Assembly (NCBI GenBank): GCA_900466475.1
Contig: UBMI01000016.1
Location: 285,133 to 322,262, forward strand
Source: Hyphomicrobiales bacterium
Lineage (GTDB): Bacteria; Pseudomonadota; Alphaproteobacteria; Rhizobiales; Rhizobiaceae
DNA: 37,130 nt
Direction: 5' to 3'
Part shown: piece after piece, positions 31,392 through 37,130 of the stretch
How positions within the stretch are numbered: position 1 is the first letter of the stretch
How the letters are laid out: the number at the start of each line of letters is the position of its first letter
Notes under the pieces: generated by a model
The model's input: only the letters and a program-made list of their open reading frames with translations
The model's database searches: none
What the model was told of the DNA's origin: nothing
Made by a program: the position numbers and the translations under genes

Positions 31392-31925
31392 TCAGTCGAG
31401 TGTCGTAACCAATCGTGCGGCGCTGCCGTCGGCCAGGAAGATGCGCTCCCACAATACCTGCCCGGCCACGATGGGCAGGTACGCATCATCGTTTGCGCCC
31501 GTCACCAGTGTCAGCGAATTCATTTGGCCTTCATGCCAGCCGAGGCCGGCGAGTTCTCCCTCTGTCTTCACGATTTCCTGCGACGCATAGGAGAGCAAAG
31601 ACCTGTCCAGGAGATCGGAGAGCGGCAGGCGCCATTCGCGCTGCCGTACACTGGAGGCTGCAAGAAGCCGGTGGGTGCGGTCGCAGATAAGATGAACCTT
31701 GCTCCGGGAATGTTCGACGAGACGTTTCAATGCTGCATCTGCGGAGGATGATTTGCTTGCGAAGATGCTTTCCAGCCGTGTTGCCTGAGCGACGGTGACT
31801 GGCAGGATGCCGCGCTCCCAGCGGGAGACGGTTGCCTGATTGACACCAAGCAATTCCGCCAGATGTTCCTGCTTCATCTTGCGCAGTTGGCGCATGCGAC
31901 GGATGGCAGATCCGGATATCGGCAT
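31392..31925 (-). CDS. XRE-family transcriptional regulator with C-terminal sensor-like domain
   Basis: A 177-residue protein with an N-terminal Cro/cI-type HTH (IRRMRQLRKMKQEHLAELLGVNQATVSRWERGILPVT, about 8-44). About 110 residues follow that look like a small sensory domain (KVHLICDRTHRLLAASSVRQREWRLPLSDLLDRSLL...), possibly PAS-like. AGAGGGAGAGG precedes the ATG. It lies between the ArsR gene (30 nt upstream) and the epimerase gene (96 nt downstream), all on the same strand. The ligand is unknown. Confidence 0.88.
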   Translation of the reverse strand: MPISGSAIRRMRQLRKMKQEHLAELLGVNQATVSRWERGILPVTVAQATRLESIFASKSSSADAALKRLVEHSRSKVHLICDRTHRLLAASSVRQREWRLPLSDLLDRSLLSYASQEIVKTEGELAGLGWHEGQMNSLTLVTGANDDAYLPIVAGQVLWERIFLADGSAARLVTTLD

Positions 31926-31955
31926 GGTTCCTCTCCCTCTAATTGCCGCAGCAAG

Positions 31956-32288
31956 CTAGTGCGACGGACCCTCGAGGTCGCTCTTCAGCCGGTCGAGAAT
32001 CGACAGTGCATGGCCTGCATAGGCGCTGATCCAGCGGTCGTGAATCTGTTTGATTGGCAGGCTGTTCAGATGGTTCCAGCGCTCTCGGCCCTCCTTCCTG
32101 GCAATCACCAGATCGGCTTCCTCCAGCACCTTCAGATGCTGCATGACCGTGCAGCGATCCATCTCCGGGAATGCTTCGCAAAGCGCGCCCGTCGTGCGCG
32201 GTTCTTCCTTCAGAAGATCGAGAATATCGCGGCGGCGGCGATGCGCCAGCGCCTTGAAAATGGGGTCATCGTCCGATTCACTTGACAT
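31956..32288 (-). CDS. ArsR-family winged-helix regulator
   Basis: A 110-residue ArsR-type repressor: IFKALAHRRRRDILDLLKEEPRTTGALCEAFPEMDRCTVMQHLKVLEEADLVIARKEGRERWNHLN (about 10-75) is the winged HTH. It lacks the paired cysteines of metal-sensing ArsR proteins (only isolated Cys are seen), so metal sensing is unlikely. It is divergent from an SRPBCC (AHSA1-like) gene, an arrangement common for this ArsR subgroup. The inverted repeat ATGTTAT-N6-ATAACAT overlaps its start codon, as expected for autorepression. Confidence 0.92.
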   Translation of the reverse strand: MSSESDDDPIFKALAHRRRRDILDLLKEEPRTTGALCEAFPEMDRCTVMQHLKVLEEADLVIARKEGRERWNHLNSLPIKQIHDRWISAYAGHALSILDRLKSDLEGPSH

Positions 32289-32306
32289 GTTATGTTTTTA
32301 TAACAT
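32287..32306. promoter_or_regulatory. Candidate ArsR operator
   Basis: ATGTTAT (32287-32293), 6-nt spacer, ATAACAT (32300-32306), a perfect 7-bp inverted repeat within the 56-bp region between the divergent ArsR and SRPBCC genes. One half overlaps the ArsR start codon. Confidence 0.65.
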
Positions 32307-32344
32307 AATTGGATCAGACACAATGGAGAAGAGGAGGAAGTCGC

Positions 32345-32827
32345 ATGTCCCTCAATATTCGCGTCTCGGGCCGCATCGGCCGCCCGGTGGCTGATGTTTT
32401 CGATGCCGTCGTCAATCCAAAGAAACTCTCAAGCTACTTCACCACCGTGGGCGGGGCGAGCGCGCCCCTGGTTGAGGGCACGACGGTGACCTGGTGGAAA
32501 GACGTGCCGGTCGAAGTGGTCGAGCTTGTGCCCGACAGCAAGATCGTGCTGCGATGGGATGGCGCCACGGACGAGGAGAAGAAGTCTTACAAGACCCTCG
32601 TAGAGATGAATTTCAAGCCGCTTGATGACGGTGGCACGATGGTGACCATCGCCGAGGATGGCTGGCGTGAGGATGAGCCGGGGCGGCGCGGAACCTACCA
32701 GAATCTCGAGGGCTGGACGCAGATGTTCTGCTGCATGAAGGCCTTTGTCGAATACGGCATCAATCTGCGCGAAGGCATGTTCCTCAGCGAAATGCGGGGT
32801 GAGCAGGCCAAGGCGCAGGAAGGTTGA
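32345..32827 (+). CDS. SRPBCC (AHSA1-like) domain protein
   Basis: A 160-residue protein of the START/Bet v1 helix-grip fold: RVSGRIGRPVADVFDAVVNPKKLSSYF at the start, then GTTVTWW, VELVPDSKIVLRWDG and a C-terminal helix with NLEGWTQMFCCMKAFVEYGINLREGMF. The fold makes a hydrophobic cavity for small ligands; the function of this subgroup is not known. GAGGAGGAAG precedes the ATG. It lies divergent to the ArsR gene and 11 nt before the VOC gene, so it heads a two-gene operon. Confidence 0.92.
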   Translation: MSLNIRVSGRIGRPVADVFDAVVNPKKLSSYFTTVGGASAPLVEGTTVTWWKDVPVEVVELVPDSKIVLRWDGATDEEKKSYKTLVEMNFKPLDDGGTMVTIAEDGWREDEPGRRGTYQNLEGWTQMFCCMKAFVEYGINLREGMFLSEMRGEQAKAQEG

Positions 32828-32838
32828 GGGGGAGCGTC

Positions 32839-33195
32839 ATGAACGATCTGATCTACGGCGGCGTCGACGTCGCGATGAAGGTTCCGCCGCATCAGTATGA
32901 AGCCACCGTTTCCTTCTACCGCGACATTGTGAAGCTGAAGGAAATTGAAGGAGACGATGTTTCCTTCGAGCTTGGGCCGATCCGGCTTTGGATCGACCGG
33001 GTGGCGACCATGAGCCAGGCCGAGCTTTGGCTGGAATTCATGACGCCGGATTTCGAGCGTGCTGCAGAGTATCTGGAAAAGGCCGGTGTCCCGCGCTGCG
33101 ATCCCATAGAGCCACTGCCACCCAATCTTCGCGGTGGCTGGATCCTCAACCCCACAGGCATTGTCCATCTGGTACGGGAGGCCAGCCGCAATTAG
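32839..33195 (+). CDS. VOC (glyoxalase/bleomycin-resistance fold) family protein
   Basis: A 118-residue single VOC-like unit: VPPHQYEATVSFYRDIVKLKEIEGDDVSFELGPIRLWIDRV in the N-terminal half and FERAAEYLEKAGVPRCDPIEPLPPNLRGGWILNPTGIVHLV in the second. VOC proteins include metal-dependent dioxygenases, glyoxalases and antibiotic-binding proteins; the activity here is unknown. GGGGGAG precedes the ATG. It lies 11 nt after the SRPBCC gene and is probably co-regulated by the ArsR repressor. Confidence 0.88.
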   Translation: MNDLIYGGVDVAMKVPPHQYEATVSFYRDIVKLKEIEGDDVSFELGPIRLWIDRVATMSQAELWLEFMTPDFERAAEYLEKAGVPRCDPIEPLPPNLRGGWILNPTGIVHLVREASRN

Positions 33196-33231
33196 GCGAT
33201 GCAGCTGAAACCAATGCCGAGCTGGATCATG

Positions 33232-33252
33232 TAGCCGCCGATGAGGCGGCTA
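33232..33252 (+). terminator. Possible terminator stem of the SRPBCC-VOC operon
   Basis: TAGCCGCC-GATGA-GGCGGCTA, a perfect 8-bp stem 36 nt after the VOC stop, but followed only by TATCTCTG rather than a T-run. The rest of the gap 33196-33431 shows no gene I can support. Confidence 0.5.
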
Positions 33253-33431
33253 TATCTCTGTTGGAGGGTTGGAATTGCGCTCCAAAGGCGGCAGATTGCT
33301 ACCTGCGGAAGGCATAGCCCCGCGCAAGGTGTAGCAGACGCACTCGCCTTTGTGACAGAGACTTCGCTTGCCTGTCACGATGCCGGTGCTAGTTTCCGGA
33401 ATCATATCGATTAAATCCCAGGAGATTTCAG

Positions 33432-34457
33432 ATGCAGCTTGGCATGGTAGGTTTGGGCCGTATGGGCAATTACATGGTCCAGCGCTTGATGCGGGGCGGC
33501 CACGAATGTGTGGTCTATGACGCCAAGCCGGAAAGCGTCGCCGATCTTGTTGGGCTCGGTGCCGAGGGCAGCGGCTCGCTCGAAGAATTCGTTTCGAAGC
33601 TTGCCCGTCCACGTGCAGTCTGGCTAATGCTGCCGGCTGCGATCACCGACAAAGTTATCGCCTCGATCGTTCCGCTGCTCCATGACGGCGATATCCTGAT
33701 CGACGGCGGCAACTCCTACTATCATGACGACATCCGCCGCGGCGCCGAACTCATCACCAAGGGCATCCACTATGTCGACGTCGGCACCAGCGGCGGCGTG
33801 TTCGGCCTCGAGCGCGGCTATTGCCTGATGATCGGTGGCGAGAAGGGCATCGTGCAGCATCTGACGCCCATCTTCGCAGCGCTGGCGCCAGGCGCGGGCA
33901 CGGCGGAAAACTCACCGAACCGCACGCCGGAAGCTGCAGCTCTCAGCACCGCTGAGCAGGGCTTCCTTCATTGCGGCCCGCATGGCGCAGGCCACTTCGT
34001 CAAGATGGTCCATAACGGCATCGAATACGGTCTGATGGCCGCTTATGCCGAAGGCCTCAACATCCTGAAGCACGCCAATGTCGGCGCCCTGACGCATGAG
34101 GCCGATGCCGAGACGGCTCCGCTCTCCCATCCGGAATTCTACCAGTACGATTTCAATCTGCCGGAAGTTGCGGAAGTCTGGCGCCGCGGCAGCGTCATCA
34201 CCTCGTGGCTGCTCGATCTGACGGCCGATGCGCTGCACAAGGACCCGGTGCTTACTCAATATGCCGGCCGCGTTTCGGACTCCGGCGAGGGCCGCTGGAC
34301 GATCATGGCGGCGATCGATGAAAGCGTGCCGACGCCGGTACTCAGCGCTGCGCTTCACGGCCGCTTCTCCTCGCGCGACCAGGACGAATTCGCCAACAAG
34401 GTGCTTTCGGCCATGCGTGCCGGCTTCGGCGGTCATGCCGAGAAACCACATAAGTAA
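33432..34457 (+). CDS. gnd: 6-phosphogluconate dehydrogenase, decarboxylating, short form
   Basis: The enzyme converts 6-phosphogluconate to ribulose 5-phosphate and CO2. The 341 residues show the Rossmann motif GMVGLGRMGNYMVQRL (4-19), DGGNSYYHDD, the substrate loop DVGTSGGVFGLERGYCLMIGG and the catalytic GAGHFVKMVHNGIEYG. It is of the short (about 330-residue) GndA/YqeC type, often NAD-preferring, rather than the 470-residue form. AGGAG lies 8 nt before the ATG. No zwf, pgl or edd is nearby. A strong terminator follows, so it is monocistronic. Confidence 0.93.
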   Translation: MQLGMVGLGRMGNYMVQRLMRGGHECVVYDAKPESVADLVGLGAEGSGSLEEFVSKLARPRAVWLMLPAAITDKVIASIVPLLHDGDILIDGGNSYYHDDIRRGAELITKGIHYVDVGTSGGVFGLERGYCLMIGGEKGIVQHLTPIFAALAPGAGTAENSPNRTPEAAALSTAEQGFLHCGPHGAGHFVKMVHNGIEYGLMAAYAEGLNILKHANVGALTHEADAETAPLSHPEFYQYDFNLPEVAEVWRRGSVITSWLLDLTADALHKDPVLTQYAGRVSDSGEGRWTIMAAIDESVPTPVLSAALHGRFSSRDQDEFANKVLSAMRAGFGGHAEKPHK

Positions 34458-34480
34458 AGCAAGCGCATTTCTCTCACGTC

Positions 34481-34514
34481 AGCCGCCGGCCGAAAGGCAG
34501 GCGGCTTTCTTTTT
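34481..34514 (+). terminator. Intrinsic terminator of gnd
   Basis: AGCCGCC (34481-34487) with GGCGGCT (34500-34506), inner GGCCGAAAGGC pairing possible, followed by TTTCTTTTT. It lies 24 nt after the gnd stop. Confidence 0.9.
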
Positions 34515-34601
34515 GCCGGTATTCAGCTAGACCGTTTGTTCGTCTGGCTTTTCCGTTGTGGCACTTGCATAAAAGCCTGACCTGTAACACCGGAGGCGGG
34601 C

Positions 34602-36674
34602 ATGCGGCGAATTTCTGCGATCGGCATCTGCAGCATCATGATGCTGTTTTCTCTTTTCGGCGCCGTTTCCGCACAAACGACGCCGGCAGCTTCCAACGAC
34701 GTCGCCCCGCCTGCCCAGGTGCGGCAGATGATGGAGCTGATGCAGACGCCGGAGGTCAAGCAATGGATGGCGACGCAAATGGCGGCGCCTGCAGCCTCGA
34801 CCGACAATAACGAGGAAATGTCGATATTGTCGGGCCGCCTCCAGCACGCCCGCCGGCATATCGCCATGGTCTCGGGTGCTGCGATGACATTGCCATCCGA
34901 AATCACGCGGGCCTCATCGCTCTTCTGGGGCGAGTTGGGAGCCGCGGGTTCGCTGCGTATGGCCGCACAATTTCTGGCTATCCTCATCACCGGTTTTGTC
35001 GTCGAAATCCTGGTGCGACGGGCCGTGCGCGAAAGGCGGGAGCGGGCAGCGCAAATGACGGGCACGCGGCTTGCTGCGCGCGTCATTCCGGCCATTGTCT
35101 TCGGCCTTGCCACCGGGCTTGCGTTGATCAGCTTCAACTGGCCGCCGATCAGCCTGAATATCGCGATTGCCATTGCGGTCGCTGTTGTCGTGCAGCGCTT
35201 CGCTGTTTCCATCGGCGGTGTCATCGTCGATCTCGTCACCCTGCCGCGCGGCGAGGGAGAGACGGTTGCGGTCGATCCGGCGGTCGCACGATTCTGGTTT
35301 CGTCGCTGCATTCTGTTCGTCATCTATTTCGTTTTCGGCTGGGCCGTTCTCCAATCGATGGAACCGCTCGGCTATTCGATGGCTACACGCTATCTGGTCG
35401 GCTATGTGCTTGGTATCGGCCTATTCCTGATCGCTACGGAAGCGGTCTGGTCGCGGCCGGGCAATGAAACGCGGCGCAGTCATGCGGCTACCTGGTTGTT
35501 GACCCTCTATTTCGCCCTGCTCTGGGGCATCTGGGTCCTGAGCTTCGATTGGCTTCTCTGGGTCTGCATCTATCTCATACTGTTGCCACGGGTACTTGCC
35601 GTCTCGACGCTCGCAGTCAAATCCTTCCACCAGGCCGAAGCCGGCTTCCTTGCCAAGCGCCATATCGCGACCGTTTTGCTCGATCGCGGTGTAAGGGCTC
35701 TGATCATCGCCTTTGCCGCGATCTGGCTCGGACGCATGCTCGGCGTCGAAACCGCTGCGATGATGACGTCAAACGAGACCATGATTGACCGGGTGGCGCG
35801 GGGCACGATCGGCGGCATTGTCATCCTGCTTGCGGCCGATCTGCTCTGGCATCTGGTCAAGGCCTATATCGACGGCAAGCTTCTGGATTCGCCCGCTGAC
35901 GGTACGGTCAGCGATGAGGAAAAAGTCAAGCGTGCCCGTCTTCAGACGCTCCTGCCGATCTTCCGTAACATCCTTGCCGTCGTCATCGTCGTGATCGCGG
36001 TTCTCATGGTGCTCTCAGGTCTCGGCATTGAGATCGGCCCATTGATTGCGGGTGCCGGTGTTGTTGGCGTTGCGGTTGGTTTCGGCGCGCAGACGATCGT
36101 CAAGGATGTCATCAGTGGCATGTTCTATCTGTGGGACGATGCTTTTCGTGTCGGTGAATATATCGAAAGCGGCAGCCACAAGGGCGTGGTCGAGGCCTTC
36201 AGCCTGCGTTCCGTCAAACTCCGCCATCACCGCGGGCCGCTGACCACGGTGCCTTTCGGCGAACTTGGAGCCGTCAAAAACCTCAACCGCGACTGGACGA
36301 TCGACAAGATCAGCCTGAATGTCACTTATGATACGGACCTCGTGAAGACGAAGAAGATCATCAAGCAGATCGGCCAGCAGCTTCTCGATAACCCGGAGTG
36401 GGGTCCGAATATCATCGAGACTCTGAAGATGAAGGGTGTCGAACAGTTCGGTGAATTCGCAATCGAGATCCGGCTCTCGATGATGACAAAGCCAGGCGAG
36501 CAGTTCGTCATCCGCCGCAATGCGCTGGCGATGATCCGCAACGCCTTCAAAGAAAACGGCATCGAATTCGCCGTTCCGACGGTGCAGGTCGCCGGCGAGC
36601 GTGACGTTGATGCGAGTGTCGCTGCGGCGCGTTACGCGGCACAAGCCCATGCCGGGGGCGAACCGGCCGCCTGA
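34602..36674 (+). CDS. Large MscS-family mechanosensitive ion channel
   Basis: A 690-residue protein, far longer than the 286-residue E. coli MscS. It has a signal peptide (MRRISAIGICSIMMLFSLFGAVSAQ), a periplasmic segment of about 90 residues, and about ten membrane helices. The MscS core comes near the C terminus: pore helix and channel signature GVVGVAVGFGAQTIVKDVISGMFYLWDDAFRVGEYIE (about 483-520), then VVEAFSLRSVKLRHHRGPLTTVPFGELGAVKNLNRDW and the vestibule domain. It should open under membrane tension during osmotic downshock. It stands alone after gnd. Confidence 0.92.
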   Translation: MRRISAIGICSIMMLFSLFGAVSAQTTPAASNDVAPPAQVRQMMELMQTPEVKQWMATQMAAPAASTDNNEEMSILSGRLQHARRHIAMVSGAAMTLPSEITRASSLFWGELGAAGSLRMAAQFLAILITGFVVEILVRRAVRERRERAAQMTGTRLAARVIPAIVFGLATGLALISFNWPPISLNIAIAIAVAVVVQRFAVSIGGVIVDLVTLPRGEGETVAVDPAVARFWFRRCILFVIYFVFGWAVLQSMEPLGYSMATRYLVGYVLGIGLFLIATEAVWSRPGNETRRSHAATWLLTLYFALLWGIWVLSFDWLLWVCIYLILLPRVLAVSTLAVKSFHQAEAGFLAKRHIATVLLDRGVRALIIAFAAIWLGRMLGVETAAMMTSNETMIDRVARGTIGGIVILLAADLLWHLVKAYIDGKLLDSPADGTVSDEEKVKRARLQTLLPIFRNILAVVIVVIAVLMVLSGLGIEIGPLIAGAGVVGVAVGFGAQTIVKDVISGMFYLWDDAFRVGEYIESGSHKGVVEAFSLRSVKLRHHRGPLTTVPFGELGAVKNLNRDWTIDKISLNVTYDTDLVKTKKIIKQIGQQLLDNPEWGPNIIETLKMKGVEQFGEFAIEIRLSMMTKPGEQFVIRRNALAMIRNAFKENGIEFAVPTVQVAGERDVDASVAAARYAAQAHAGGEPAA

Positions 36675-36739
36675 TCTTCCAATGCAAGGCAGAGCTTACG
36701 AAATTGCAATGCGATCACGCCTGTGCGCTGCGCAAATTT

Positions 36740-36751
36740 GCCCCAATTGGG
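36740..36751. promoter_or_regulatory. 12-bp palindrome upstream of the LpiA/MprF-like gene
   Basis: CCCCAATTGGGG, perfect, about 125-137 bp before the start codon at 36877, in a 202-bp gap that otherwise holds no gene I can support. It could be an operator for the downstream gene. Confidence 0.35.
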
Positions 36752-36876
36752 GATAAAGGAGGCGGCAAGTGCGCGGGTGTGGGTAGCCGCAACATGGTTC
36801 ATAGAGCTTGCATGTTGCGTATGTTACGTCTCTCAGAAGAGATTCCCGCCAAATTGGCAATTGCAGCAGGTAATAA

Positions 36877-37130
36877 ATGTCGGGTCACGGCAAGTTGGAA
36901 GAGAATTCAGAGACGGAAGAGGGTTTTTCCGTCGGCGCAGTTTTCCGGCGCTATCGCACGCCTCTGACGGCTCTTGCCACGCTCCTCATTTTTTGCCTTG
37001 TCGGCTACGCGATCATGCAGTTGACCGATGAGGTGCGCTATGACGACGTCGTCGAGGCCCTCGCCGCGACCCGGCCGAGCTCGATCCTGCTCGCCTTGCT
37101 CTTCACGGCCCTGAGCTTTCTGGCACTCGT
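36877..37130 (+). CDS. N-terminal part of an LpiA/MprF-like membrane protein (runs off the window)
   Basis: The frame starts MSGHGKLEENSETEEGFSVGAVFRRYRTP, continues with a hydrophobic helix (LTALATLLIFCLVGYAIMQL) and a loop YDDVVEALAATRPSSILLALL, then enters a second helix as the window ends (85 residues seen). That loop before the second helix is characteristic of the N-terminal flippase half of MprF/LpiA, which makes and flips lysyl-phosphatidylglycerol; in rhizobia lpiA is low-pH inducible and usually followed by acvB. A GCAGG precedes the ATG. Only the N terminus is visible, so a different UPF0104-type membrane protein remains possible. Confidence 0.6.
   Translation, partial: MSGHGKLEENSETEEGFSVGAVFRRYRTPLTALATLLIFCLVGYAIMQLTDEVRYDDVVEALAATRPSSILLALLFTALSFLAL

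Noticed and set aside
33250..33405. Possible small minus-strand reading frame before gnd (about 51 codons)
   Set aside because: Poor ribosome-binding site, composition unlike the neighbouring genes and no recognisable domain; treated as a chance frame.
1..37130. CRISPR array, tRNA or rRNA genes, prophage or plasmid functions
   Set aside because: No regularly spaced repeats, no tRNA cloverleaf with a T-loop that I could find, and no phage, conjugation or replication genes on either strand.

Overview
The window looks like chromosomal DNA of a Rhizobiaceae-type alphaproteobacterium (Rhizobium/Agrobacterium/Sinorhizobium relatives). This rests on recognisable protein families and gene order, not on a database search. 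The pointers are an RcdA/DUF1465 gene with CtrA-type boxes beside it, a zapA-6S RNA pair, a tkt-gap-pgk-class I aldolase cluster, short DUF1192 and DUF4164 proteins, and a truncated LpiA/MprF-like gene at the right edge. Base composition is even and GC-rich. I see no insertion sequence, integrase, tRNA, rRNA or CRISPR array, so this reads as core genome with some accessory regulator/enzyme modules.

Layout. 1-2.7 kb: the 3' end of a chemoreceptor gene, then cheW-cheR-cheB, closed by a strong terminator. 2.7-4.1 kb (minus): a TetR regulator and a short-chain dehydrogenase whose upstream regions share an 18-bp motif. 4.3-7.4 kb (plus): suhB, then a two-gene MotA/TolQ-like plus MotB/OmpA-like envelope motor pair. 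7.4-9.0 kb (minus): an ECF42-type sigma factor with its DGPF (YCII) partner. 9.2-12.5 kb (minus): a DUF1508 protein, an orphan Bug-family solute-binding protein and an MsbA-like ABC exporter. 12.5-14.1 kb: rpmE with a structured leader and, convergent to it, rcdA. The 373-nt gap upstream of rcdA holds two TTAA-N7-TTAA CtrA boxes and what looks like an unannotated ~109-nt small RNA. 14.2-16.8 kb: an MFS transporter, a small membrane protein and a PhzF-like isomerase.

16.9-25.2 kb (minus) is the central carbon block: transketolase, glyceraldehyde-3-phosphate dehydrogenase, phosphoglycerate kinase and class I fructose-bisphosphate aldolase. A GNAT acetyltransferase and a CPA1-type K+/H+ antiporter lie between gap and pgk. 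The aldolase promoter carries a perfect 27-bp palindrome and an AGCGCT site on the -35 box. 25.5-26.45 kb (plus): DUF4164 gene, zapA and 6S RNA.

26.5-33.2 kb is a series of small regulator/enzyme modules: GrpB and LysR, divergent MFS and aldo/keto reductase, an epimerase-like dehydrogenase with an XRE regulator, and an ArsR regulator divergent from SRPBCC and VOC proteins around an ATGTTAT-N6-ATAACAT repeat. 33.4-37.1 kb (plus): a short-form 6-phosphogluconate dehydrogenase, a large MscS-type channel and the start of an LpiA/MprF-like gene.

The most promising unexplained feature is the rcdA upstream region at 13,669-13,860. It combines a likely CtrA feedback site with a candidate CU-rich small RNA that has its own promoter and terminator.
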